A stretch of 64,000 nt of DNA from an uncultured Sphingomonas sp. (lineage in GTDB: Bacteria; Pseudomonadota; Alphaproteobacteria; Sphingomonadales; Sphingomonadaceae): assembly GCF_902806265.1 (NCBI RefSeq), contig NZ_CADCVZ010000005.1:1-64000 (forward strand). Reading direction: 5' to 3'. Under the pieces are notes generated by a model. It was not told the DNA's origin. It did not search any database and was given only the letters and a program-made list of their open reading frames with translations. Positions within the stretch are counted from its first letter, which is position 1. Each line of letters opens with the position of its first letter. The translations under genes and the position numbers were made by a program. Positions 32,654 to 42,582 of this stretch are shown here, piece by piece.

Positions 32654-33343
32654 GTGACCAACCGCCACCTTCTGCTGGTCGAGGACGACCGGCCGCTCGC
32701 CGATCTCATCAGCTTCCACTTCGAGCGGGCCGGCTATAACATCACCCGCACCGGCGATGGAGAGGAAGCGCTGATCCTGGCCGACGAGGTCAAGCCCGAC
32801 CTGGTGCTGCTCGACTGGATGATCGAGGGCGTCAGCGGCATCGAAGTCTGCCGCCGCCTGCGCCGCCGTCCGGCCACGGCCAACCTGCCGATCGTCATGC
32901 TCACCGCCCGCGGCGAAGAAGCGGATCGCATCCGCGGGCTGGAGACGGGCGCCGACGATTATGTCACCAAGCCGTTCAGCCCGAAGGAACTCGTCGCCCG
33001 CGCGGGTGCCGTGCTGCGCCGGGTCCGGCCAGCCCTGGCCGCCGAGACGCTCGAGTACGCTGGGCTGGAGATGGACCTTGCGGGGCATCGGGTGCGCCGC
33101 AGTGGCCGCCCGGTGCAGCTCGGACCGACCGAGTACCGGCTGCTGCGCCACTTTCTGGAGAACCCGGGCCGAGTCTTCTCGCGGCAGCAACTCTTGGAGA
33201 CCGTCTGGCCGCACAGCGAGGAGATCGAGCTGCGCACGGTGGACGTGCACATCCGTCGGCTGCGCCTGGCGATCGGCGAACCCGACCTGATCCGGACGGT
33301 CCGCAGCGCGGGCTATGCGCTTGACGCCGACGGCTTGAGCTAA
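32654..33343 (+). CDS. phoB: phosphate regulon response regulator PhoB
   Basis: LLVEDDRPLADLISFHFERAGY; LLDWMIEGVSGIEVCRRLR; winged-helix LGPTEYRLLRHFLENPGRVFSRQQLLETVW. Confidence 0.95.
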   Translation: MTNRHLLLVEDDRPLADLISFHFERAGYNITRTGDGEEALILADEVKPDLVLLDWMIEGVSGIEVCRRLRRRPATANLPIVMLTARGEEADRIRGLETGADDYVTKPFSPKELVARAGAVLRRVRPALAAETLEYAGLEMDLAGHRVRRSGRPVQLGPTEYRLLRHFLENPGRVFSRQQLLETVWPHSEEIELRTVDVHIRRLRLAIGEPDLIRTVRSAGYALDADGLS

Positions 33344-33355
33344 GCAAAGGGCGGC

Positions 33356-34099
33356 ATGTCCCGCCGCAAGAAGTCGCACCAGTCCCACGGCACCGCCAAC
33401 CGCCCGCGCTTCTGGGGCAAGCATGCGGTGGCGGCGGCGCTGGACAACCCGGAACGACGGGTGCTGAAAGCCTGGGCGACGCAGGAAGCGGCCGAGTTCA
33501 TGCAGTTCCCGGCCGACCTGCCCGTGACCATGGCAGAGGCGCCGGACCTCGGCCGCCTCGTGCCGGGCGACGCGCCGCATCAGGGCGTGGTCGTGGAGGT
33601 CGAGCCGCTGGAGGACGTCTGGCTCGGCGACCTGCTCGCCCAGGCGGACGAGCGGGCGGCGCTGCTGGTACTCGATCAGGTCACGGACCCGCACAATGTC
33701 GGGGCGATCCTGCGCTCGGCCGCTGCCTTCGGCGCGCTGGGCATCGTTACTCAGGACCGTCACTCGCCACCTGAGAGCGGCGCGCTGGCCAAGGCCGCGT
33801 CGGGCGCGCTGGAGCGGGTGCCATGGGCGCGGGTCGTCAATCTAGCTCGCGCTCTGGACGAGATCGCCGAAGCGGGTTTCTGGCGCATCGGCCTGGCCGG
33901 CGAGGCCGACAGCGACCTCAAGGATGCGCTGGGGCCGGCCAAGGTAGCGCTGGTGCTGGGCGCGGAAGGGCCGGGCATGCGGCAGAACACGCGCGAACAT
34001 TGCGACGCGCTTGCCCGCCTGCCGATCAGCGATGCGGTGGAAAGCCTCAACGTGTCAAACGCGGCGGCGGTAGCCCTCTATGCCGCGAGCGTAGCCTGA
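33356..34099 (+). CDS. rlmB: 23S rRNA 2'-O-methyltransferase RlmB (TrmH/SpoU family)
   Basis: WGKHAVAAALDNPERRV; LVLDQVTDPHNVGAILRSAAAFG; LVLGAEGPGMRQNTREHCDALARLPI; ESLNVSNAAAVALY. Confidence 0.94.
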   Translation: MSRRKKSHQSHGTANRPRFWGKHAVAAALDNPERRVLKAWATQEAAEFMQFPADLPVTMAEAPDLGRLVPGDAPHQGVVVEVEPLEDVWLGDLLAQADERAALLVLDQVTDPHNVGAILRSAAAFGALGIVTQDRHSPPESGALAKAASGALERVPWARVVNLARALDEIAEAGFWRIGLAGEADSDLKDALGPAKVALVLGAEGPGMRQNTREHCDALARLPISDAVESLNVSNAAAVALYAASVA

Positions 34100-34722
34100 T
34101 GGTCCGCACGCGCGACAGCCTCGACGCCGGCCTTGCTCACCTCCAGGCCGCCGAGCCCGCCTTCGCCGCGGTGCTCGACCGCCACGGCCATCCCGAGCCG
34201 CGCAACAGCGAGCCGGGCGCCGCGACCCTGATGCGGACCATCGTCGGGCAGCAGGTCAGCGTCGCCGCCGCGAGGTCCATGTGGAGCAAGCTGGAAGCCG
34301 CCTACGGCTCGCCGCCGGATCTCGGCCGCGTCTTGCTGGCGAGCGACGAGGAGCTGCGCGCGCTCGGCCAATCCCGGCAAAAGGCCGGCTACCTCCGATC
34401 GCTCGCGCAGCTGATCGTCTCGGGCGAGCTCGACCTCGACAAGCTACCCGACGACGACGAGGAAGCGGTGGCACTGCTCACCCGGATCAAGGGCATCGGC
34501 CGCTGGTCCGCGGAGATCTACCTGCTGTTCGCGGAAGGCCGCGCCGATGTCTGGCCCGCGGGCGATCTTGCTGTGCAGGTGGAGGTCGGTCGGCTGCTCG
34601 GCCTCGAGGCCAAGCCGAGCGAAAAGGCGCTGCGTGAACTGGCCGAGCCCTGGCGCCCGCACCGCGGCGCCGCCGCCGTGCTCGCCTGGCACAGCTACAA
34701 TTCGGTGGGAACGGCGCTTTAG
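34099..34722 (+). CDS. DNA-3-methyladenine glycosylase II (AlkA-like HhH-GPD)
   Basis: TLMRTIVGQQVSVAAARSMWSKL; LTRIKGIGRWSAEIYLLFAEGRADVWPAGDLAVQ. Confidence 0.93.
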   Translation: MVRTRDSLDAGLAHLQAAEPAFAAVLDRHGHPEPRNSEPGAATLMRTIVGQQVSVAAARSMWSKLEAAYGSPPDLGRVLLASDEELRALGQSRQKAGYLRSLAQLIVSGELDLDKLPDDDEEAVALLTRIKGIGRWSAEIYLLFAEGRADVWPAGDLAVQVEVGRLLGLEAKPSEKALRELAEPWRPHRGAAAVLAWHSYNSVGTAL

Positions 34723-35972
34723 CGGCGCACGCCGCCGGGTAGCGATCGCGCGACCATCCCGCGGAACTCGCGCGGACCCGGATCGGTGCGCAACGGCCCG
34801 AGCTTCTCACTGTCAGCCGCTCCGCGCCCGATCAGATACGCCCTGGAGGTGCGACCCATGCTGTTGCCGGCGCGGTAGACGACGTTTAGCGCTACCAGCG
34901 GAACCAGCACCCGGCCCTCGCCGGCGGCATATTCGCGGAACGCTGTCCGGGGCATCCGCACCACCGTCTGCAACACGGCTTGGTCGAGCGGCGCGATCAT
35001 CTCGGCCGCCTGCGGCTGCGGGTCGGGCCGGGCGAAGAAGGTGGCGAGCTCGCGATCCTGATCGGGCCCGGCGTTCAGGGGCAGGACCTCCACGCCCACC
35101 TGCCGGGCAGGCACGCTGCCGCTATTGGCAACCACCAGCTGCAGATGGAGCTGGAGCTCTTCCTCCGTCAGCGCGGCGGCCGCGACTTGCACCTCTAGGT
35201 CCAGCCATGGCCGCAGCCGCGTCGACACGATGCCTACGCCCTTGGGATGGCTAAGCGCGAGGGCCGGTGCGGGCTGCGCGGAGGGCGCCGCAGCCCGAGG
35301 TGCGGCGGGCCGCGGCTCCGGACGGGGCGCGGGCGGTGCCGGAGCAGCGCCGGCAAAGGCCAAGGCGCCGTCCTCAAGCTGACCATCCGAGCCCGTGCGC
35401 CGCCGGCTCCACAGGAACAAGCCGCCGGCAATCACCACTGCAAAGGCGAGCAGCCACGGCCACATGGAAGCGCCGTTTTCTTCGCTGACCGGCGGTGGCA
35501 GAGCCGGCACGGCCGGCCCGCTAGGTGGCGTACCAAAGCCCGGCGAGTTGAAGTCAAAGGATGCGGACGGCGCCGGAGTTGGTGGCGGCAGCGCGAGCGA
35601 GGTGGTCGGGGCAGCTGCGGTCGCAGGCGCGGACCCGGACGCGGGCGCGCTGCCAGCCGGCGCGCGCTCCGCCACGCCCTCCCGTTCAGTGGGCGAGTTG
35701 GTGACCGGCGTAGGCGTCCGGCGCGCGACCGCGGGACGATCGGGGCTGGTGACCGGAGCGCTCTGCTGCGGCGGAGGTTGCTCGGCCGGCTCGGTCCGCT
35801 GAGTGTTTGATCCGCCCAGCGAAAAGTCGCGCAGCTGCTCGGGACCGACGGTGCCTTCGCGCGGCGGTGGCGGCGGCGCGACCACATTGCTCTGAGCGGA
35901 CGCGGGCGCCTCGGCCGACGCGACCAGCGCGCCGACAAGCAGCAGAACAGGCAAGCGAAATCCGCAAAACAC
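34719..35972 (-). CDS. secreted/membrane-anchored protein: signal peptide, Pro/Ala-rich domain, TM helix, folded C-terminal domain
   Basis: Likely GTG start at 35972 with signal peptide FRLPVLLLVGALVASAEAPASAQ; PAST-rich stretch; TM PWLLAFAVVIAGGLFLWSRRR; C-terminal ~200 aa with beta-rich look. Confidence 0.7.
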   Translation of the reverse strand: MFCGFRLPVLLLVGALVASAEAPASAQSNVVAPPPPPREGTVGPEQLRDFSLGGSNTQRTEPAEQPPPQQSAPVTSPDRPAVARRTPTPVTNSPTEREGVAERAPAGSAPASGSAPATAAAPTTSLALPPPTPAPSASFDFNSPGFGTPPSGPAVPALPPPVSEENGASMWPWLLAFAVVIAGGLFLWSRRRTGSDGQLEDGALAFAGAAPAPPAPRPEPRPAAPRAAAPSAQPAPALALSHPKGVGIVSTRLRPWLDLEVQVAAAALTEEELQLHLQLVVANSGSVPARQVGVEVLPLNAGPDQDRELATFFARPDPQPQAAEMIAPLDQAVLQTVVRMPRTAFREYAAGEGRVLVPLVALNVVYRAGNSMGRTSRAYLIGRGAADSEKLGPLRTDPGPREFRGMVARSLPGGVRR

Positions 35973-36137
35973 TGACGGTGATCGAACCTCGTTAGAGCCG
36001 GCGGGCCATTGAAGCGCTGCCGCGCGGCGCCTGAACCCAGCCTGTGTCAGCCGCGCCTCATGCCCTGCCGAGCGCAGAGGCACAAGCATCTCGTGCCATG
36101 CCCAGCGCGGCGCGCAATCGGTTGGGCGAATTGGCGC

Positions 36138-36659
36138 TTAACTCAAACGGAGCCCCGCCGCATAACGCACCGCCTTTTCTGCGTAATGTGCGGCGGAGGC
36201 CTGCAGCACCGCCACTTCCCGTTCATTCAGCTGCCGCGCGATCCGCGCTGGTGCACCGACGATCAGCATGCCGGGCTCGAACGTCTTGCCCTCCGTCACC
36301 AGCGCGCCGGCGCCGACGATGCAGCCGGGTCCGACCAGCGCGCCGTTCAGCACCCGCGCGCCCATGCCGATCAGGGCTCCGTCCCCAACCGTGCAGCCGT
36401 GCAGTGTCGCCTGGTGCCCGATGGTCACCCGGCTCCCGATCACCAGCGGCGCATGCGGGTCGGAGTGGCACACGGACCCGTCCTGGATGTTGCTTTCCTC
36501 GCCCACGATGATTGGCGTGTTGTCCGCGCGGATCACCGCCCCGAACCAGACGCTGGTCCGCGCGCCCAGGCGAACGTCGCCGATCAGGTCGGCAGACGGC
36601 GCGGCCCAAGCTCCCGCGGCCAGCACAGGCTCGCGGCCTTCCCAATGATACAACGGCAT
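36138..36659 (-). CDS. gamma carbonic anhydrase family protein (left-handed beta-helix)
   Basis: [75 protein letters not shown] hexapeptide repeats. Confidence 0.95.
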   Translation of the reverse strand: MPLYHWEGREPVLAAGAWAAPSADLIGDVRLGARTSVWFGAVIRADNTPIIVGEESNIQDGSVCHSDPHAPLVIGSRVTIGHQATLHGCTVGDGALIGMGARVLNGALVGPGCIVGAGALVTEGKTFEPGMLIVGAPARIARQLNEREVAVLQASAAHYAEKAVRYAAGLRLS

Positions 36660-36747
36660 GGCCGCGAGCGTAGCGGTCACCCTGTCCCCATGTCGATGAA
36701 CTTGTGCTTTGCGTGCGGGATTTCTCCCGCTAGCCAAGTGTTCCAGC

Positions 36748-39494
36748 ATGCTCGACACCGCCCCATCGCCGATCGGCTTCCTCCACAACGATGGGGAATG
36801 TGCAAAGCTCATGGCGACCATGGACTGGTCGGGCAGCCTTGGTGATCCCGCGGATTGGCCTTCCAGCCTGAAGGTGGCCACTGGCTTGCTGCTCCACTCC
36901 CCCGTGCCGATGGTCATGCTGTGGGGCATGGACGGCATCATGATCTATAACGATGCTTATTCGGTGTTTGCCGGCGGCCGGCACCTGGAACTGCTCGGCT
37001 CCAAGGTCCGCGAAGGCTGGCCGGAAGTTGCGGAGTTCAACGACCAAGTGATGACGGTCGGGCTGGCCGGCGGCACCCTTAGCTACCGCAACCAGGAACT
37101 GACGCTTCACCGCCACGGCCGTCCCGAACAGGTCTGGATGAACCTCGACTACTCGCCGGTGCTGGATGAAGGCGGCAGGCCGGGCGGGGTGCTGGCGGTC
37201 GTGGTCGAGACGACCGCGGCCGTTCGGGCCGTCGAAGCCATGCGACAGGCAACCGAGCGCCTGCGCTTCTTTGACCGGCTTTCCACCGCAACAAGCGTGC
37301 TGTCGAGCCCAACGGAGGTCATGGCGGCGACCGCGCGCCTGCTTGGCGAACAGCTCGGCACCTCCGTAATCGCTTACGCCGACATGGATCCCGACGAGGA
37401 CCGGTTCACCATCCGCGGCGATTGGGCGGCACCGGGCTCCCAATCGATCGTGGGCACCTATAGCCTGACTGCGTTCGGGCCGACCGCCAACGAAGCGCTG
37501 CACGAAGGACGACCATTCATCACCCGCGACACGCTGGCGGCGCTGGGACCGGACGAAGGCGCCCTGCTGCTTGATCTCGGGCTTGGAGCGACCGTGTGCA
37601 TTCCGCTGGTCAGAGACGGCCGGCTGACGGCCTTGATGGCGGCGCACAACAAGCATCCACGTGACTGGACGGCGGCGGAATTGTCATTGATCGCTGAAAC
37701 GACCGAGCGGAGCTGGGCGCATGGGGAGCGGGTCCGATCCGAAGCGATCCTACGCGAAAGCGAGGAGCGCCTGCGGGTCGTGGTCGACAGCGCAACGGAC
37801 TATGCGATCTTCACCATCGATCCTGAGCGGCGGATCACCAGCTGGTCGCAAGGGGCCGCGGACATTTTCGGTATCACCCGTGACGAAGCCATTGGCCGCA
37901 GTGGAGACGAACTTTTCACTCCCGAGGACCGCGCAGCCCAGCAGCCCGAAGAAGAAATCGCTATCGCTCGCCGGGAGGGCTGCGCCCCGGACGAACGCTG
38001 GCACCAGCGGCTGGACGGAACCCGCGTCTTCCTCAACGGCTCGGTCCATCCGCTGCCGCATTACGAGCTTGGGCAGGAGCGCGGCTTCATCAAGGTCGTG
38101 CGCGATGAAACGGAGCGCCGGCGCACGGAGGCCGCGCTTCACGAAACGGCGGAGCGGTATCGGCTGATCGCCCAAGCTACCAATGATCCAATCTGGGATT
38201 GGGACTTCGCTTCCCAGCACGTCATCTGGAATGAAGCGGTGCGAAATCGCTTCGGTCATGACGAGGCGGTCGGCGGAACCGATGCGCAATGGTGGGTGGA
38301 TCACATCCATCCCGAAGACCGTGAGCGCATCCACCACAGCATCTATGCGGTGATCGACGGCGGCGGGTCGAGCTGGATCGATGAATACCGCTTCCTTCGC
38401 GCCGACGGCAGCTCAGCCCATGTCCTGGATCGCGGGACCGTCATCCGCGACGACCGCGACCGGGCGATCCGGATGATCGGCGCCATGCTCGACCTCAGCG
38501 AACGCCACGAGGCGGAGGCCGCGCTGGCCGAAAGCGAGGCGACGCTGCGTAGCGTGCTCGAGCAGATGCCGATCGGGGTGGCGATCGCCGAAGTCCCCAG
38601 CGGCAGGCTCGTCCACTACAACCAGGCTTGCGCAAAGATCCTGGGACGGGAGGTACGTCCCGGCGCGACCAGGGATTACGGCATCTTTCATGCGATCAAG
38701 GAGGATGGAACAGCGTTCGCCATCGCCGAATATCCCTTGTCACGGGCGGTGATGAGCGGGGAGACGATCATCGACGAGGAGATCCGCTACCGCCGCGGCG
38801 ATGGTGAGATCGTCACCCTGGAGGTGAGCGCCGCTCCGATAGAAACCGCGCAGGGGCGGTCGCTGGCCGTCACCACCTTCACCGACATCAGCGCCCGTAA
38901 GCGCGGCGAGCGCCATCAGCAGCTGCTGATCGACGAGCTTAGCCACCGTGCCAAGAACCTGCTGGCGATCATCCAGAGCGTCGCTCAGCAGAGCTTCAAA
39001 CAAGACCGACCCCGCGAGGAAATGGTTCGCGCGTTCGAGGGACGACTTGGGGCGCTTGCCGCCGCCCACGGGATCCTGACGCAACAGAAATGGGAAAGCG
39101 CTCCCCTCCGCCGGATCATCTGCGACACGATCATCGCCGTGAAAGCGGACGATCACCGGCTGAAACTGGATGGGCCCGAACTGATGGTGTCGCCCAAGAC
39201 GGGGTCAGCCTGGCGATGGCGGTGCACGAGCTGACCACCAACGCGCTGAAATACGGCAGCTTCAGCAATGACGGCGGCACGGTGGACGTACGCTGGGAGG
39301 TTCTCGACGATCGGCTCAATCTTCGCTGGGCGGAGCGCGGGGGTCCCGCCGTGGAGGCCCCGTCCCGCCGCGGCTTCGGCAGCCGGATGATCGAACGCGG
39401 GCTGGCGGCCGAGCTCGGCGGAACGGTGCACATCGACTTCCAGCCCGACGGGATCGTTTGCACCGTGGATGCCCCCTTTCCCGAAGCCGCATGA
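36748..39494 (+). pseudogene. PAS/GAF HWE-family sensor histidine kinase split by a 1-nt frameshift near 39201-39204
   Basis: Frame 1 runs to 39234 through the H-box LIDELSHRAKNLLAIIQSVAQQSF; ATPase part MAVHELTTNALKYGSFSNDGG...LRWAERGGPAVEAPSRRGFGSRMIERGLA continues in another frame to 39494. Confidence 0.85.
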
Positions 39495-39853
39495 GCCTAC
39501 TCCACAACAAGCGGGTGTTGCTGGTCGAGGACGAGGCGGTAATCGCCTTTGCCGTCGAGGACGCCTTGCTGGAGCTTGGCTGTGAGGTGGTCGGCCCGGC
39601 TTTCTGCCTGGAGGAGGCGGTCGCCTTGGCGAGTGCCGAACCGATCGACGCGGCCATTCTGGACGTCAACCTTAACGAGCAGCGCAGCTATGCCGTGGCT
39701 GACGAGCTGAAACGCCGCGGCGTTCCGTTCCTGTTCGCTACGGGCTATGCCGAAGGCGGGCTCGATTGGGACCGCTCGGAAGTGGATGTGCTATCCAAGC
39801 CTTACCGCAAGGACCAAATTGCCGCGGCCTTGTGCCGGCTCCTCCGCTTCTAA
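39491..39853 (+). CDS. single-domain response regulator, FAT-GUY type
   Basis: VLLVEDEAVIAFAVEDALLELG; AILDVNLNEQRSYAVADELKRRGVPFLFATGYAEGG; SKPYRKDQI; ATGA overlap with the kinase stop. Confidence 0.92.
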   Translation: MSLLHNKRVLLVEDEAVIAFAVEDALLELGCEVVGPAFCLEEAVALASAEPIDAAILDVNLNEQRSYAVADELKRRGVPFLFATGYAEGGLDWDRSEVDVLSKPYRKDQIAAALCRLLRF

Positions 39854-40003
39854 GGCGCGCCGCGAACATCCAGAGCACGCGGCCACGCGAAGTAAGCTGG
39901 AACCAACCGGTGAGAACATGCGCTATAAGGCCAAGGCTTGAACCGGAGTCGCCGGCGTGACCCGCTGCTCCGGCAGGGACGAGCACCAGGAGCCTGAGGC
40001 ACC

Positions 40004-41410
40004 ATGATCCCCACTCGGAGGCGCGTCGAAGGGTGGAATGCGCGCCTACCCAGGTCGCGCCTGCTCGACCGGGCCGATGCCCGGCTTCCGCTGCTGTTCG
40101 CCGACCCGGACCGTTCTCCGCTCGACCGCTACAAGCTGCTGTTCGATTACCTACTCGCCGGTTTCCTGGAGTTCCGGACGCCAAGCGGGGAGCGCGCCTA
40201 CTACCCTGGCTTCAAGGGCATGAGGGGTCATCGGATCGAAGGTCTCGAAGGTTTCGCACGCACGGTTCCGCTGTTCGCCAGCTGGCTCGCTTCGGGCCGG
40301 GGCGAGCAGGTGATCGATCCCCGCACCTCGGCCCCCGTCGACCTCGCGGACCTGATCCGGGGCGGCCTCCTGGCGGGAACGGACCCCGCGGCCCCGACCT
40401 ACTGGGGCGAAATTGGCGACATGGACCAGCGGCTCGTCGAGGCGGCCGACATCGCGCTGATCCTGTGGCTGACCCGTGCTTCGATCTGGGCCCATTTTAC
40501 CCCTGCCGAGCGGCAGCAGATCGCAGACTGGCTCCGCCCAGTGGCTGTGCGGGAGGTGTCTCCGAACAACTGGCTGCTGTTCCAGGTGCTCGTCGTGGAA
40601 ACGCTGATCGCCCTCGGCATGCCCGCGGACAGCGACGCCAGCCAGGCGGCATGGGCGGCCTTCAAAGGGCTCTACCGCGGATCGGGCTGGTTCTACGACC
40701 CGCCGATGGGGATCGATTTCTACAACAGCTGGGGGATCAGCTACGCCCTTTATTGGATCGATCAGGTCAGTCCTGCGCTGGATCATCAATTCATCCGTGA
40801 AGCGTTAAGCGCTTCGGCCGAGTTGACGCTTCATCTCATCACGGCCGAGGGGTTGCCCATCATGGGCCGCAGCATACCCTACCGGATGGCCATGCCGAGC
40901 CCGGTGCTCATCCAATCGCACCTCGACCCCGACCGCCTGGATCCCGGACTCGCCCGGCGGGCGCTCGACGCGGTGTGGCTGTACTTCGTCCGTCATGGCG
41001 CTCTGGCCCAAGGCTGCGCCACGCAGGGCTACCACCGGGCGGACAAGCGGCTGCTCGACCGCTATTCCGGTCCGGCGAGCGGCCAATGGTCGCTGCGTTC
41101 GCTGGTGCTGGCGTTCCTCCACCCCGACGACGCGCCCTTCTGGACTGCTCCGGAGAAACGGTTGCCCGTGGAGGTTGCGAATTATCGCCGCGAGTATCCA
41201 GAGCTCGGCTGGGTAGTTGGGGGTGACAAGGCCGCAGGAGAGGTCAGCATCACCATCCCCGCCAATCCCGAGCGTGAGAATGCTTCACTGCAGCCGCATG
41301 GCGCCTGGCGAAAGGCTGTTGAACGTCTATTCCACAAGCCCCATCAGCCGCACAACTACCACGTCAGATACTGGCGCCGCCGCTACTCATCGCGGCGACC
41401 TATCGCTTAG
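40004..41410 (+). CDS. DUF2264 domain-containing protein
   Basis: EGLEGFARTVPLFASWLASGRG; YWGEIGDMDQRLVEAADIALILWLTR; NNWLLFQVLV; GSGWFYDPPMGIDFYNSWGISYALYWIDQ; MGRSIPYRMAMPSPV. Confidence 0.88.
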   Translation: MIPTRRRVEGWNARLPRSRLLDRADARLPLLFADPDRSPLDRYKLLFDYLLAGFLEFRTPSGERAYYPGFKGMRGHRIEGLEGFARTVPLFASWLASGRGEQVIDPRTSAPVDLADLIRGGLLAGTDPAAPTYWGEIGDMDQRLVEAADIALILWLTRASIWAHFTPAERQQIADWLRPVAVREVSPNNWLLFQVLVVETLIALGMPADSDASQAAWAAFKGLYRGSGWFYDPPMGIDFYNSWGISYALYWIDQVSPALDHQFIREALSASAELTLHLITAEGLPIMGRSIPYRMAMPSPVLIQSHLDPDRLDPGLARRALDAVWLYFVRHGALAQGCATQGYHRADKRLLDRYSGPASGQWSLRSLVLAFLHPDDAPFWTAPEKRLPVEVANYRREYPELGWVVGGDKAAGEVSITIPANPERENASLQPHGAWRKAVERLFHKPHQPHNYHVRYWRRRYSSRRPIA

Positions 41411-41436
41411 TTGAAAAGCTACCCGCGAAGCAAGAG

Positions 41437-41523
41437 TGGTGCCCAGGAGAGGACTCGAACCTCCACGCCCTTGCGAGCGCCAGCACCTGAAGCTGGTGCG
41501 TCTACCAATTCCGCCACCTGGGC
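41437..41523 (-). tRNA. tRNA-Leu(CAG)
   Basis: Minus strand GCCCAGGTGGCGGAATTGGTAGACGC...CCAGCTTCAGGTGCTGG...GGAGGTTCGAGTCCTCTCCTGGGCACCA. Confidence 0.96.
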
Positions 41524-41616
41524 ACAGGAGCTTGCTGATTAGCTGGTAGGCGGCGGCGCTTAGAGGCGCGCGGCTCGCCTTGTCAACGCTCCATGCGTGC
41601 GGCTACGGCGCTCGGC

Positions 41617-42576
41617 ATGATCGACCCTAATGTGAACTGGCGCGAACGGACGGTCGTCGTGCTCGGCGGCGGCGGCTTTGTCGGGCGCTACGTCTGCGAG
41701 CAGCTGTTCGCGACCGGCGTCCGGGTGCGCGTGGCGCAGCGCCACCCGCGGCAGGCCTACTTCCTCCAGCCGCTGGCGGCGGTGGGCCAGCTGGACGTCG
41801 TCCGGCTCGACATGACCCGCCCTGATACGCTGGCTCCGGTGATCAACGGCGCTTGGGGCGTCATCAACCTGGTCGGCGCGTTCGGCGGCGATCTCCTCCG
41901 CGTTCATGCCGAGGCTCCTGCCCGCGCTGCCGAGCTCGCCGCGCAGGGCGCCGCCGAAAGCTTCGTCCATGTGTCCGCGATTGGTGCCGATCCGGCCAGC
42001 CCATCCGTCTACAGCTCCAGCAAGGGCGAGGGCGAGCGGCGCGTGCGCGAGGCGTTCCCTTCAGCCACCATCATCCGCCCGAGCCTGGTCTTTGGGCAGG
42101 AGGATCAGCTGACCAATCGCTTCGCCGCCATGGCTAAGCGCGCCTTCTTGCCCGTGCTCGCGCCCGGAACCCGCTTCCAGCCAGTCTGGGTCTGCGACCT
42201 TGCCCGCGCCCTCGCCCGAGCCGCGGCAGATCCCGAGGAGTTCGGCGGCAAGACTTTCGAGATCGGCGGGCCGCAGGTCATGACCATGCGTGAGCTCAAC
42301 CGGGAGATCGCTGGGCTCGCCGGGCAAGACCCGGAGATCGTGGACCTGCCGAACTTCGTCGGCGACCTGATGAGCCGCGCAGGCTTTCTGCCGGGCGCTC
42401 CGTTGACCCGCGATCAATGGCTGATGCTGCAACGGGACAATGTGGCGAGCGGACCGGGGCTGGAGGCTTTCGGAATCGAGCCCACGCCGCTCGGCACGAT
42501 CGGCGGAGAATGGCTCGGCCGCTTCCGCAAGGGCGGACGTTTCGCCAGCCGCAACGCGCAAGCGTCCGCCGGCTAG
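41617..42576 (+). CDS. complex I NDUFA9-type NAD(P)-binding protein
   Basis: TVVVLGGGGFVGRYVCEQLFATGVRVRVAQRHPRQAYFLQPLAAVGQLDVVRLDMTRPDTL; FVHVSAIGADPASPSVYSSSKGEGERRVREAFPSATIIRPSLVFG. Confidence 0.92.
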   Translation: MIDPNVNWRERTVVVLGGGGFVGRYVCEQLFATGVRVRVAQRHPRQAYFLQPLAAVGQLDVVRLDMTRPDTLAPVINGAWGVINLVGAFGGDLLRVHAEAPARAAELAAQGAAESFVHVSAIGADPASPSVYSSSKGEGERRVREAFPSATIIRPSLVFGQEDQLTNRFAAMAKRAFLPVLAPGTRFQPVWVCDLARALARAAADPEEFGGKTFEIGGPQVMTMRELNREIAGLAGQDPEIVDLPNFVGDLMSRAGFLPGAPLTRDQWLMLQRDNVASGPGLEAFGIEPTPLGTIGGEWLGRFRKGGRFASRNAQASAG

Positions 42577-42582
42577 AAGCGC

